In this document: positions 27,628 to 36,539 of the stretch, piece after piece | Layout: the number at the start of each line of letters is the position of its first letter | How positions within the stretch are numbered: the first letter of the stretch is position 1 | From: SP197 sp965242595 | Lineage (GTDB): Bacteria; Pseudomonadota; Alphaproteobacteria; SP197 | Length of the DNA: 64,000 nt | Assembly (NCBI GenBank): GCA_965242595.1 | Contig: OZ251464.1 | Span: 62,001-126,000, forward strand | Reading direction: 5' to 3' | The notes under the pieces: model-generated | What the model was told of the DNA's origin: nothing | Seen by the model: only the letters and a program-made list of their open reading frames with translations | The model's database searches: none | Program-made: the position numbers and the translations under genes

Positions 27628-28923
27628 TCAAGGGTTTTCGTCCGGCGGGGGTGGAATTTTCCCCGAATCGCGGTCGTGCGGCGTCTCGCGGCGGGTGACG
27701 CGCAGGCGGCGGCGGTCGAGTTCGCGCTCGATCTCCTCGACGCCGATGCCGGCCCGCGCGCAGGCGACCAGGGCGAAATAGACCAGATCGGCCGCTTCGT
27801 GGGCGACCTCTGCCGCCGTGCGGGCCTGAGCGAGCTCGCCCGCCTCTTCGGCCAGCTTGGCCGCCAGCAGCGCCGGGTCGTCCAGCAGACGCCGGGTGTA
27901 GGAGCCCGCCGGCGCCGCATCGCCGCGCGCCGCCAGCAGCCGGGCCAGCGCTGGCAGGCCCCAGTCTTCGCCCCAGCAGCTGCGGCTGCCGAGATGGCAG
28001 AAGCCCGCGCCCTTCTGGCGGACGACGAAGCGCAGGGCGTCGCGGTCGCAATCGAGGTCGATCCGCACCAGCTCCTGGCTGGCGCCGGAGCTGGCGCCCT
28101 TCACCCACAGCCCGCGCGAGCGCGAGCGATAGACGCCGGCGCGGCGTTCCACGGCAAGGCGCAGGCTTTCCGCCGAAGACCAGGCCAGGCCCAGCGCGCG
28201 GCCCGAGAGGTCGCAGACCACGGTGGGCCACAGCCCGTCGGCGCGGTCGCTGGTGAGCGGGGCGGCGATGGCGTCGGCCAGGTGGAGGGCGCCGCTGTAG
28301 AGCGCCATGCCGACCTGGGCATCGGCGCCAGCGCGGTCGGCGGCGGCGATGTCGGCGGCGCTGGCGAAGCCGCCGGCGACGGTAAGCCGCGCCCGCCCGG
28401 CTGCGCGCCGCAGGCGGCGCACGCCGTCCAGATCCGGCCCCGTCATGCGGCCTTCGCGTTCGACGAAGGTGACCAGGAAGCCCCCCGCCAGACCGTCCAG
28501 CTCGGCCATGCGCTGCTCCACGCTGGCCCCGGTCCGGGCGGTCCAGCCATGGCTGACCACCTCGCCATGGACCGCATCCAGCGCCGCCACCACCCGTTCG
28601 CGCGGCAGCTGGCGCAGGGTGGCGGGCGTGGCCGCCGTGCCCAGGATAACCTTGGCCGCGCCGGCATCGAGCCAGCGCCGGGCCGTGGCCACATCGCGGA
28701 TGCCGCCGCCGACGCGGCAGGGGGCCAGCCGCACCAGGTCTTCCACCAGGGCGCGGTTGTCGCCGCGGCCCAGGGCGGCGTCGAGGTCGATCACCGCGAT
28801 CTCGCCCGCCAGGCGGAAGCGTTCGGCGATGGGGCGCGGATCGCCGGCCTGGATGGCCTTCTCGCGCCCGCCTATCAGCTGCACCGCCTGGCCGTCCATC
28901 AGGTCGATGGAAGGCACGATCAC
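27628..28923 (-). CDS. HisA-HisI-HisE fusion (three histidine biosynthesis steps in one chain)
   Basis: A single 431-residue frame. Residues ~1-220 are HisA (ProFAR isomerase): IVPSIDLMDGQAVQLIGG, CRVGGGIRD, VAALDAVHGEVVSHGW. Residues ~230-330 are HisI (PRA-cyclohydrolase): SRSRGLWVKGASSG, DLDCDRDALRF, GFCHLGSRSCWG with the zinc-binding cysteines. Residues ~335-425 are HisE (PRA-pyrophosphatase): SYTRRLLDDPALLAAKLAEEAGEL, HEAADLVYFALV. The HisI wording resembles the fungal HIS4 type more than usual bacterial HisI. The GTG start overlaps the TGA of the MFS gene. No frameshift separates the domains, so the fusion appears genuine. Confidence 0.9.
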   Translation of the reverse strand: MIVPSIDLMDGQAVQLIGGREKAIQAGDPRPIAERFRLAGEIAVIDLDAALGRGDNRALVEDLVRLAPCRVGGGIRDVATARRWLDAGAAKVILGTAATPATLRQLPRERVVAALDAVHGEVVSHGWTARTGASVEQRMAELDGLAGGFLVTFVEREGRMTGPDLDGVRRLRRAAGRARLTVAGGFASAADIAAADRAGADAQVGMALYSGALHLADAIAAPLTSDRADGLWPTVVCDLSGRALGLAWSSAESLRLAVERRAGVYRSRSRGLWVKGASSGASQELVRIDLDCDRDALRFVVRQKGAGFCHLGSRSCWGEDWGLPALARLLAARGDAAPAGSYTRRLLDDPALLAAKLAEEAGELAQARTAAEVAHEAADLVYFALVACARAGIGVEEIERELDRRRLRVTRRETPHDRDSGKIPPPPDENP

Positions 28924-30134
28924 GGCATGCCCTCCGCCCCGGCCGCCGGGAAGGCGCGCGCGGGCACCAGCGCGATCGCCGCCGAAAGCACCGCGAAGGC
29001 CGAAGCCAGCGCAAAGGCCCAGGCCAGCCCGGCCTCGCCCGCCCAGCCGCCCGCCACCGCGCCCAGCGCGCCGACACCATCCATCATGACAAAGGCCGCC
29101 CCCAGCGTGGTGCCTTCGCGCTTGCCCACGAAATCGACCGCCGTCGCCAGCACCACCGAGCGCACGCCGTAGAACATGCCGATCATGGCCACCAGGAAGG
29201 CCAGGGCCAGCCAGGGCGCCGACACGAACGGCATGGCGAAGCCCAGCGGCACGGCCACCAGCATGGCGGTGGCGAAAACCGGGCGCCGCCCCAGGCGATC
29301 GGACAGATGGCCCATCGCCGGCTGCAACAGCGCGCCCGCCAGCACCATGGCGGCGAAGGCGATGCCGGCGTGGAAAGTCGAAAAGCCCAGATCGCCGACG
29401 ATATAGAGGGTGGCCATCGCCAGCACCGCCATGATCGCCATGTTGTAGCTGCCGATCATGGCCACCAGCGCCAGCCCGGCCGGGCGCGACCAGTGGCGCA
29501 GCAGCGCGCCGATGCCCGGCATGGCGTCGCCGGTCTCCACGGCAAAGGTCAGGCGCCGCCGCTGGCGGAAGAACACCGCGCCCGCCAGCAGCGCCGGCAG
29601 AACGGCCAGCGCCAGCGCCTGGCGCCAATCGACCCAGGCCAGCAACAGGCCGGTCAGCACCGGCGCGAACACCTCCGCCAGCGTGCCGCCCATGGCGTGC
29701 AGCCCCAGCACCTGCGCCTTGCGCCGGGGCATGGCCTGGGCCAGCGTGCCGGTGGCCAGGGGGTGCCAGGCAGAGGTGCCCATGCCGGCCAGGGCCAGCA
29801 TGGCGGTCAGCGTCCAGGGGTCGGGCGCCAGGCTGGCCGCCCCATAGCCCACCGCCACCCAGACGAAGGTGGCGACGAACAGCGGCCCGCGCCGGGCGAT
29901 GCGGTCGCAGGCCATGCCGGCCGGGATGAAGCTCAGCATCGAGCCGGTGGCGATCAGCGTCACCATCAGCCCCAGCTGGGCCGGCCCCAGCTCCATCGCC
30001 AGCGCCACCGCCGGGGCCAGGATCCAGAACGCGCCGTGGGGCCAGTCCACCGCCAGATGGCCGGCGCAGAAGGTCAGGATGGATATGCGCCCATCCCGCC
30101 CTGGCGGCACCGGCCCTGGCGCACGCCCAGCCAT
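28920..30134 (-). CDS. MFS transporter inside the histidine operon
   Basis: A 404-residue protein with about twelve membrane helices and the MFS loop motif GHLSDRLGRRPVF between two helices. The opening ILTFCAGHLAVDWPHGAFW and the fosmidomycin-resistance-like layout suggest a small-molecule exporter or importer. It sits between hisF (6-base gap) and the hisAIE fusion (4-base overlap), so it is co-translated with histidine enzymes. Transport of a histidine pathway metabolite is possible but not shown. Confidence 0.87.
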   Translation of the reverse strand: MAGRAPGPVPPGRDGRISILTFCAGHLAVDWPHGAFWILAPAVALAMELGPAQLGLMVTLIATGSMLSFIPAGMACDRIARRGPLFVATFVWVAVGYGAASLAPDPWTLTAMLALAGMGTSAWHPLATGTLAQAMPRRKAQVLGLHAMGGTLAEVFAPVLTGLLLAWVDWRQALALAVLPALLAGAVFFRQRRRLTFAVETGDAMPGIGALLRHWSRPAGLALVAMIGSYNMAIMAVLAMATLYIVGDLGFSTFHAGIAFAAMVLAGALLQPAMGHLSDRLGRRPVFATAMLVAVPLGFAMPFVSAPWLALAFLVAMIGMFYGVRSVVLATAVDFVGKREGTTLGAAFVMMDGVGALGAVAGGWAGEAGLAWAFALASAFAVLSAAIALVPARAFPAAGAEGMP

Positions 30135-30140
30135 GGCGGC

Positions 30141-30905
30141 TCAGCCGGCGGGGCGGACCGGGATGCCCGCCCGCGCCATGGCCGCCTTCACGCAGCCCAG
30201 GCCGTAATCGCCATCGTGGAAGATGGAGGCCGCCAGCACCGCCGCGGCGCCGGCCCGGATCGCCGCCACCAGATGGCCGGGCACCGCCGCCCCGCCCGAC
30301 GCGACGATGGGCAGGCCGACCGCAGCGGCGACGGCGGCGATCAGCGCCGTGTCGTAGCCGCTGCGGGTGCCGTCCCGGTCCCAGCTGGTCAGCAGGATCT
30401 CGCCGGCCCCGCGCGCCTCCACCTCCCTGGCCCAGGCGATGGCGTCCAGCCCGGTGCGCTCGCGCCCGGAATGCACCACCGCCTCCCAGCCTTCGCCCTG
30501 CCGGCGGCGGGCGGCGTCGATGGCGACCACGGCGCACTGGCTGCCGAAGCGTTGCGCGATCTCCGCAACCAGCTGCGGGCGGCGCTGGGCGGCGGTGTTG
30601 ACGGCCACCTTGTCGGCCCCCGCCTCCAGCAGCCTGGCGGCATCCTCCAGCCTGCGCACGCCGCCGCCGACGGTGAGCGGGATGGAGAGCGCCCGGCGCA
30701 GCGCCGCCACCGTGTGGCGGGCGTTGTCGCGGCCCTGCGGCGTGGCCGAGACATCCAGCATCGCCAGCTCGTCGGCACCGTCGGCCTGATAGGCGGCGGC
30801 GCGCTCGGCCGGATCGCCGGCATCGCGCAGGCCCTGGAAGCGGATGCCCTTCACGACCCGCCCGCCATCGACATCCAGGCAGGGGATGACGCGGGCCGTC
30901 AGCAC
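30141..30905 (-). CDS. hisF: Imidazole glycerol phosphate synthase, cyclase subunit HisF
   Basis: A 254-residue TIM-barrel that, with HisH, makes imidazole glycerol phosphate and AICAR from PRFAR. Blocks: RVIPCLDVDGGRVVKGIRF (catalytic Asp), PLTVGGGVR, ADKVAVNTAA, EILLTSWDRDGTRSGYD (second catalytic Asp) and IVASGGAA. The GTG start overlaps the end of hisH by 7 bases. Confidence 0.96.
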   Translation of the reverse strand: MLTARVIPCLDVDGGRVVKGIRFQGLRDAGDPAERAAAYQADGADELAMLDVSATPQGRDNARHTVAALRRALSIPLTVGGGVRRLEDAARLLEAGADKVAVNTAAQRRPQLVAEIAQRFGSQCAVVAIDAARRRQGEGWEAVVHSGRERTGLDAIAWAREVEARGAGEILLTSWDRDGTRSGYDTALIAAVAAAVGLPIVASGGAAVPGHLVAAIRAGAAAVLAASIFHDGDYGLGCVKAAMARAGIPVRPAG

Positions 30906-31504
30906 GGCAGCGCCAGCCAGCGTGCGATCAGCGCGATGCCCCAGGGGCCCGAAAGCTCGGGATGGAACTGGCAGGCGAGGACGGCTCCCCGCTCCAGGGC
31001 GGCGACGAAGGGGCCGCCGTGATCGGCCATGGCCGCGTGCCAGCCCTCCGGCGCGGCGGCCAGGCGGTAGGAGTTGGCGAAATAGGCGTGGCCGCTGGCC
31101 AGCAGATGGCAGCCTGTGCCGGCCACGACCTCGTTCCAGCCGAATTGCGGGCGCCGCACAGCGTCGGGAAAGGGGGTGACGCTGGCCGGCAGCGCGCCCA
31201 GGCCGGCGGCGCCTGGCGATTCCTCGCTGGCCCGGGCCAGCAGCTGCAGGCCGACGCAGATCGCCAGAGTCGGCCGCCCGTCTGCCAGGCGCTGGCGCAA
31301 CGGCGCCGCCATGCCGTCTTCGGCCAGGGCCGCCATGGCCGCGCCGAAGGCGCCGACGCCGGGCAGCACCACCCGTTCGGCCGCGCGCAGATCGGCAGGG
31401 CAGGAGGCCATGCGCGGGGCGCCGCCGGCGCGGCGCAGGCCGGCGAACACCGAGGCCAGATTGGCGGTGCCGGTGCGGCAGACCACCGCGTCGCGCGCTG
31501 TCAC
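30899..31504 (-). CDS. hisH: Imidazole glycerol phosphate synthase, glutaminase subunit HisH
   Basis: A 201-residue class I glutamine amidotransferase. The nucleophile cysteine lies in LAICVGLQLLA, and the His/Glu pair in CQFHPELSGPWG near the C-terminus. It supplies ammonia to HisF. GTG start overlapping the hisB stop (GTGA). Confidence 0.95.
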   Translation of the reverse strand: MTARDAVVCRTGTANLASVFAGLRRAGGAPRMASCPADLRAAERVVLPGVGAFGAAMAALAEDGMAAPLRQRLADGRPTLAICVGLQLLARASEESPGAAGLGALPASVTPFPDAVRRPQFGWNEVVAGTGCHLLASGHAYFANSYRLAAAPEGWHAAMADHGGPFVAALERGAVLACQFHPELSGPWGIALIARWLALPC

Positions 31505-32097
31505 AGCACCCCCTTGGCGCTCGGGATATCGTCGTGGCCGGCCGGCGCGGCCGCCATGCGCAGGGCCAGGGCCAGGGCCTTGAAGGCGGCCTCGGCGCGG
31601 TGGTGGTCGTTGTCGCCGCGCACCAGGTCGATATGGAGCGTCAGCCGCGCCGCCATGGCGAAGGAATGCAGGACATGGACCAGGGTCTCGGCGGCGGTAT
31701 CGCCGATGCGCTCGCGGCGCAGGCCCAGCGCGATATGGGCGAAGGGCCGCCCGGAAAGGTCCACCACCGCCCGGGCCAGCGCTTCGTCCAGCGGCGCATG
31801 GCCGGCGCCGAAACGGCGGATGCCGCGTTTCTCGCCCAGCGCCTTATCGAAGGCGCAGCCCAGGGCCAGGGCGCAATCTTCGGCGCTGTGGTGGTCGTCC
31901 ACATCCAGGTCGCCGCTGCAGGAAAGGGCGATATCCATGCGGGCGTGGCGCGCCAGGCTTTCCAGCATGTGATCCAGAAAGCGCAGCCCGGTGGCGATCT
32001 CGGCCGCGCCGCTGCCGTCGAGATCGATGCGGGCCGTCACCTTGGTCTCGCGCGTCGCCCGTTCCACCCGGGCGGTCCTGGTCGCCTGTCCGCTCAT
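31501..32097 (-). CDS. hisB: Imidazoleglycerol-phosphate dehydratase
   Basis: A 198-residue monofunctional IGP dehydratase (no phosphatase domain). It shows the metal-binding motifs FLDHMLESLARHARMD, DDHHSAEDCALALG, HVLHSFAMAARLTLHI and NDHHRAEAAFKALA. Acts after HisH/HisF. It starts 7 bases after hisG ends. Confidence 0.96.
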   Translation of the reverse strand: MSGQATRTARVERATRETKVTARIDLDGSGAAEIATGLRFLDHMLESLARHARMDIALSCSGDLDVDDHHSAEDCALALGCAFDKALGEKRGIRRFGAGHAPLDEALARAVVDLSGRPFAHIALGLRRERIGDTAAETLVHVLHSFAMAARLTLHIDLVRGDNDHHRAEAAFKALALALRMAAAPAGHDDIPSAKGVL

Positions 32098-32104
32098 CTT
32101 CGCC

Positions 32105-33001
32105 TCACGCCACGATATTGGCGATGGGGCTGACGACGATGTCGCTGCCCCCCGCCGCCTTCACCTGGGGGATCACCCGCGCCAGCATCTCGCGCGGCAC
32201 CGCCGCCTTGACGGCATAGCCGCCGGCCCCGTGCAGCGGCGAGACGGTCGGCTCGCGCATGCAGGGCAGCACGGCGATCACCGCCTCCACCCGCCCGCTG
32301 GCGACATTGACCTCCACCATCACCCGCCGCCTGGCGTCCAGGACAGAGCTTATCATCATGGCGAAGCTTTCGATCCGCTCGCGCCTGGCGGCATCGTCCA
32401 GGGAGGCGGGATGGGCGAACAGCCGGGTGGAGGAGGCCATCACCTCCGCCACCTCCTGCAGCCCGTTGGCGCGCAGAGTGGCGCCGCTGGCGGCGTTATC
32501 GACGATGCAGTCGGCGTCTTCGGGCGGAAAGGCCTCGGTGGCGCCGTAAGAGCGCACGAAGCTGGCATTGAGCGCCGCCTGGCGGATCCAGGCGCGGGTC
32601 AGGCGCTCGTATTCGCTGGCGACCAGCAGCGGGCGCGCCGGCAGCCTTCCCCCCCGCAGCAGCGCCGCCGGGGCCGCCGCCACCAAACGCACCGGGTCCA
32701 GCCCGGTATCGACCAGCTCCACCAGGCCGGCCTTCTTCTCCTCCACCCAGTCCTTGCCGGCGAAGCCGATGTCGCGGCGCCCGATATCGAGCATCTCGAC
32801 GATGTTCTGCGGCTTCAGCAGCTTGGCGTGGAAGCCCGGCAGGGAAAGCGCCGGGCGGTAGGCGCGGCCATCGCCGCCGCCAGCGGTCGCGCCGGGGCGC
32901 GGGCAGATGCCGGCATCGGCCAGCAGCGCCATGACGCCTTCCTGCATGTGGCCCTTGGGCAGGCCCAGGCCTATGGTGCTGTCGGCTGAGATGGCGGTCA
33001 T
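32105..33001 (-). CDS. hisG: ATP phosphoribosyltransferase HisG, long form
   Basis: First enzyme of histidine synthesis, 298 residues from the ATG at 33001. The N-terminal catalytic domains include IGLGLPKGHMQEGV, DIGFAGKDWVEE and ADCIVDNAASGATLRANGL; the C-terminal ~75 residues (MVEVNVASGRVEAVIAVLPCMREPTVSPL...) are the regulatory HisG_C domain, so no HisZ is needed. The start is uncertain: no clear ribosome site, and several ATGs lie up to 111 bases upstream in frame. First gene of hisG-B-H-F-MFS-hisAIE; hisC and hisD are not in the window. Confidence 0.93.
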   Translation of the reverse strand: MTAISADSTIGLGLPKGHMQEGVMALLADAGICPRPGATAGGGDGRAYRPALSLPGFHAKLLKPQNIVEMLDIGRRDIGFAGKDWVEEKKAGLVELVDTGLDPVRLVAAAPAALLRGGRLPARPLLVASEYERLTRAWIRQAALNASFVRSYGATEAFPPEDADCIVDNAASGATLRANGLQEVAEVMASSTRLFAHPASLDDAARRERIESFAMMISSVLDARRRVMVEVNVASGRVEAVIAVLPCMREPTVSPLHGAGGYAVKAAVPREMLARVIPQVKAAGGSDIVVSPIANIVA

Positions 33002-33231
33002 GGCGGGGAAAGCGGGCGGGCCCGAAGCGCGGGCCAGCATGGCCATCGCCGCCGCCATGTCAACCGTGCCCAACCGTGCCCCGCCGCGCGCGTTGCTGTC
33101 GCGGCCGCGCACGGCCCCCTGGCGACCGCGCGGGGCGGCGCTACAGGTGCCATATGGTATTTTGCAAGCCGCACTTGCCCCCTCGCCGGTGCTGTGAAAC
33201 CATGCGGCCGATCGAAGATCGGGAGGATCCC

Positions 33232-33426
33232 ATGGGCAAGCAGGACGACACCGCGACCGGCGAAAACACCGCCCCGGAACATGCCGACCGCGAGCTGTCG
33301 GACCGGGAGATGGAGGAGGTCGCCGGGGGCGTTGACTTTGCCGTCATCGAGACGCCGTCGACTCGTCGAGCAACGCCTCGTCGAGAGTGGTGGCGTCCGG
33401 CCACAGGGTGGATAGAGGGTAGCTAG
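33232..33426 (+). CDS. Orphan peptide with a double-glycine leader (RiPP/bacteriocin-like precursor)
   Basis: A 64-residue ORF with a strong GGGAGG ribosome site five bases ahead. Residues 1-33 form an acidic leader ending ELSDREMEEVAGG, the helical L-S-x-x-E-M/L-x-x-V-A-G-G pattern recognised by C39 peptidase-type transporters and found in Nif11/NHLP-like precursors. The 31-residue remainder is basic and Trp-rich with two -TRR-/-PRR- repeats encoded by CTCGTCGAG copies at 33362 and 33377. No maturation enzyme or exporter gene is in the window. An antisense open frame covers the core half, so coding is probable but not certain. Confidence 0.6.
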   Translation: MGKQDDTATGENTAPEHADRELSDREMEEVAGGVDFAVIETPSTRRATPRREWWRPATGWIEGS

Positions 33427-33572
33427 GGGCCGCTGCGATGCCGTAACCGGCCGACAGCGCTTCTTCGCCACCCGCTCCCGGACGGCACGCCACGGCCAGG
33501 GCGGCGGTTAGCGTCACCGGTGCCTGCCCAAGGCTGGCGGCCACCGTCCCGATGCCCTATCCCCCGGCCCCC

Positions 33573-35201
33573 ATGACGACGCAAAGAGAGCTCGCCCAGG
33601 CCTGCCGCGCCTGGCCCTTCGAGGAGGCGCGCAAGCTGCTGCGCCGCCTGGGCGGGCGGGCACCGGCCAAGGGCCATGCGTTGCTGGAGACCGGCTACGG
33701 CCCCTCCGGCCTGCCCCATATCGGCACCTTCGCCGAGGTGGCGCGGACCGCCATGGTGGCCCGCGCCTTCGCCCTGCTTTGCGACGTGCCGGCGAAGATC
33801 GCCGCCTTTTCCGACGACATGGACGCGCTGCGGGCGGTGCCCGCCAATCTGCCCCATCCCCAGGCGCTGGCCGGCCAGCTGGGCCGCCCGCTCTCATCGG
33901 TCCCCAACCCTTACGGCAGCGAACATGCCAGCTATGCCGGGCACAACAACGCCCGCCTGATGGCCTTCCTGGAACGCTTCGGCTTCCAGGCCGAGCTGGT
34001 CAGCGCCACCCGCATGTATCGGGAAGGCCGCTTCGATGCGGCGCTGCTGCAGGTGCTGGAACGTTTCGACGAGGTGATGGCGATCATGCTGCCCACCCTG
34101 GGCGAGGAGCGGCGGCAGACCTTTTCGCCCTTCCTGCCGCTTTCGCCCACCAGCGGGCGCCTGCTGCAAACCCCGACCCTGGAGCGGCGGGTGAAGGCGG
34201 GCACCATCGTCTTCGCCGACGAGGACGGGCGGCGGGCAGAGGTGCCGGTGACCGGCGGCCACTGCAAGCTGGGCTGGAAGACCGACTGGGCCATGCGCTG
34301 GCATGCGCTGGGGGTCGATTACGAGATGGCCGGCAAGGATCTCACCGATTCCCGCCGCCTTTCCGGGCGCATCTGCCGCGCCCTGGGATCGCGCCCGCCG
34401 GAAGGCTTCATCTACGAGCTGTTCCTGGACCGGCGAGGCGAGAAAATCTCGAAATCGCGCGGCAACGGCATGGCCATCGAGGAATGGCTGCGCTACGGCA
34501 CCGAGGAAAGCCTGGCGCTGTTCATGTATGGCAAGCCGCGCACGGCCAAGCGGCTTCACTTCGACGTCATCGGCCGCTGCGTCGATGCCTATGGCGAGCA
34601 TCTGGCCCGCTTTGGCGGCGAAAGCGAGGCGGCGCGGCTGGAAAACCCGGTCTGGCACATCCATGGCGGGCGGGTGCCGGCGGGCGGCGAGGCGCTGGGC
34701 CATGCCACCCTGCTCAACCTGGCGGCCGCCTGCAACGCCGACGACAAGGCGACGCTGTGGGGCTTCATCGCCCGCTATCTGCCCGGCGCGACACCGCAAA
34801 CGCGCCCGCTGCTGGACCGGCTGGCGGCCCATGCGGTCAACTATTACCGGGATTTCGTGAAACCGGCGAAGCGCTATCGCCCCCCCGACGAGCGCGAGCG
34901 CGCCGCCCTGGAAACCCTGTCCCGGCGGCTGGCGGCGCTGGCGGACGATGCCGGCGGCGAGCGGTTTCAAAGCGAGGCCTATGCGGTGGGCCGCGAGCAC
35001 GGCTTTCAGCCGCTGCGGGCGTGGTTCCAGGCGCTCTACGAGGTGCTGCTGGGCCAAAGCGCGGGGCCGCGCTTCGGCGGTTTCGTGGCGCTCTACGGGC
35101 GGCGCGAGACGCTGGCGCTGATCGCGCGGGCGCTGGCGGGCGAGCTGGCCACCGGCGACAGCGAGGACGACGAAGACGGCGACGACGATGGCGGCCCTTG
35201 A
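33573..35201 (+). CDS. lysK: Lysine--tRNA ligase, class I
   Basis: Class I lysyl-tRNA synthetase, the Rossmann-fold type found in archaea and alphaproteobacteria in place of the usual class II LysS. HIGH motif: SGLPHIGTFAE; KMSKS motif: EKISKSRGNG; also YAGHNNARLMAFLE and TGGHCKLGWKTDWAMRW. The ATG at 33573 (542 residues) is preferred to one seven codons upstream because family homology begins TQRELAQACRAWPFEEA; neither has a strong ribosome site. The very acidic Asp/Glu tail is unusual but harmless-looking. Confidence 0.94.
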   Translation: MTTQRELAQACRAWPFEEARKLLRRLGGRAPAKGHALLETGYGPSGLPHIGTFAEVARTAMVARAFALLCDVPAKIAAFSDDMDALRAVPANLPHPQALAGQLGRPLSSVPNPYGSEHASYAGHNNARLMAFLERFGFQAELVSATRMYREGRFDAALLQVLERFDEVMAIMLPTLGEERRQTFSPFLPLSPTSGRLLQTPTLERRVKAGTIVFADEDGRRAEVPVTGGHCKLGWKTDWAMRWHALGVDYEMAGKDLTDSRRLSGRICRALGSRPPEGFIYELFLDRRGEKISKSRGNGMAIEEWLRYGTEESLALFMYGKPRTAKRLHFDVIGRCVDAYGEHLARFGGESEAARLENPVWHIHGGRVPAGGEALGHATLLNLAAACNADDKATLWGFIARYLPGATPQTRPLLDRLAAHAVNYYRDFVKPAKRYRPPDERERAALETLSRRLAALADDAGGERFQSEAYAVGREHGFQPLRAWFQALYEVLLGQSAGPRFGGFVALYGRRETLALIARALAGELATGDSEDDEDGDDDGGP

Positions 35202-35207
35202 GCCGGC

Positions 35208-36410
35208 TCAGGGGCCGCCGGCGACGCTTTCCGCCCCCAGAAAGCGGCGCAACCGCTCCAGCGCGCGGCCCAGCGCCTGGCGCCGGCCGCTGCCGGCCTT
35301 GACGCCGTTTTCCCACCACAGGCCCTGGACCGCCAGCACGCCTTCGCGGCGGTGAAACTTCATCGCCGCCCGCCCCACCAGGCGGTCGCCTTCCAGCATG
35401 GGCAGAACATAATGGCCCCAGCGGCGCTGGCGGGCGGGCACGAAGGCTTCGAAGCGGTAGTCGAAGGCGAACAGCCGCAGGGCGCGGCGGCGGTCGCGCA
35501 GCACGGGATCGAACGGGCTCAGGAAACGCAGGCCGGCCGGCGGCGGCGCGCCATGGCGGGCGAGGCTTTCTTCCAAGTCGGCCCAGGCGAAGGCCGGGCG
35601 CGTGCCGCCATCGGCGCTGGCGACCAACACCTCCTGCACGCGCCCGGCGCGGCAGGCGGCGGCGGTCCAGGCCCTGGCTTCGGGCAGTGGAACCGCCTGC
35701 CAGAAGGCTGCGATTTCGCCGGCGCTGGCGATGCCCAGCCGATCGAGCGCCGAGGCGCAGGCCCATTCCAGGCTGGCCTTGCGGCAGGGCCGCTCCAGGC
35801 GGTGGCATTCCGGGATCACCCGTTCGGCGAGATCGTAAACCTTCTGGAAGTTCTGGCGCCGGGCCACCGCCAGCCGCCCCGAACGCCAGAGATATTCCAG
35901 CGCCGCCTTGGCAGGGCGCCAGCCCCACCAGGGCTGCGCCCGCCCGCGCGCGCCGTCGTCGGTCAGGTCGCGGGCCAGGGTTTCGCCACGGGCCCGCACA
36001 TGGGCCAGCACGGCGGCGACGGTGCGGGCGGCATCGGGGCCGATGCGCTCGGCAAACCAGGAATCCCGGCGCAGCTCCCGGGCCATGCGCGCGAAACGGT
36101 GCCGCCAGTGGCCATAGCGGTGCATGGGGATCAGGCTGGCATCGTGGGTCCAGTGTTCGAACAGGCGCCGTTGGCGCGCGAACAGCAGATCGAGATCGGC
36201 GCGGCGATAGCTCCGGTTGCGGGAGAACAGGGTCAGGTGATGGGCGCGTTCCACGGTGAGGATGCTGTCCAGCTGCACGAAGCCCATGCGCTCGATCAGC
36301 GCGAACAGCCCATCCGGCCCCAGGCGGCGGCGGGGATCGTCGCCCAGACCCTGGAGATGAAGCAGCAGGCGCCGCGCGCTGCGGGCATCGACGACAAGCG
36401 GGCTGGCCAT
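35208..36410 (-). CDS. YcaQ/AlkX-like winged-helix DNA glycosylase family protein
   Basis: A 400-residue protein of the HTH_42 family, which includes E. coli YcaQ, a glycosylase that unhooks interstrand DNA crosslinks. Near residues 35-60 it has GFVQLDSILTVERAHHLTLFSR, containing the QxD catalytic-type motif and the RAHH block, then FEHWTHDASLIPM, and near the end FLSPFDPVLRDRRRALRLFAFDYRFEAFVPARQRRWGHYVLPML. Its end is 6 bases from the lysK stop on the other strand. Activity is inferred from the family. Confidence 0.86.
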   Translation of the reverse strand: MASPLVVDARSARRLLLHLQGLGDDPRRRLGPDGLFALIERMGFVQLDSILTVERAHHLTLFSRNRSYRRADLDLLFARQRRLFEHWTHDASLIPMHRYGHWRHRFARMARELRRDSWFAERIGPDAARTVAAVLAHVRARGETLARDLTDDGARGRAQPWWGWRPAKAALEYLWRSGRLAVARRQNFQKVYDLAERVIPECHRLERPCRKASLEWACASALDRLGIASAGEIAAFWQAVPLPEARAWTAAACRAGRVQEVLVASADGGTRPAFAWADLEESLARHGAPPPAGLRFLSPFDPVLRDRRRALRLFAFDYRFEAFVPARQRRWGHYVLPMLEGDRLVGRAAMKFHRREGVLAVQGLWWENGVKAGSGRRQALGRALERLRRFLGAESVAGGP

Positions 36411-36539
36411 GGCGCCACCATAGCAGCGGCGCCAGGCGGCGGCGACGAGGGCGGCGACGGGGCTGGCCTGGGGCCGCGCGCTGGCCGAGACTGGCGGCCG
36501 GGCACGAGGCGGCGGCGAGGCGATGACGGGCGGAACGGC

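Noticed and set aside
33344..33544. Minus-strand 66-codon frame as a gene
   Set aside because: It has no clear ribosome site and opposes the leader peptide gene, which has a strong one; listed only as an observation.
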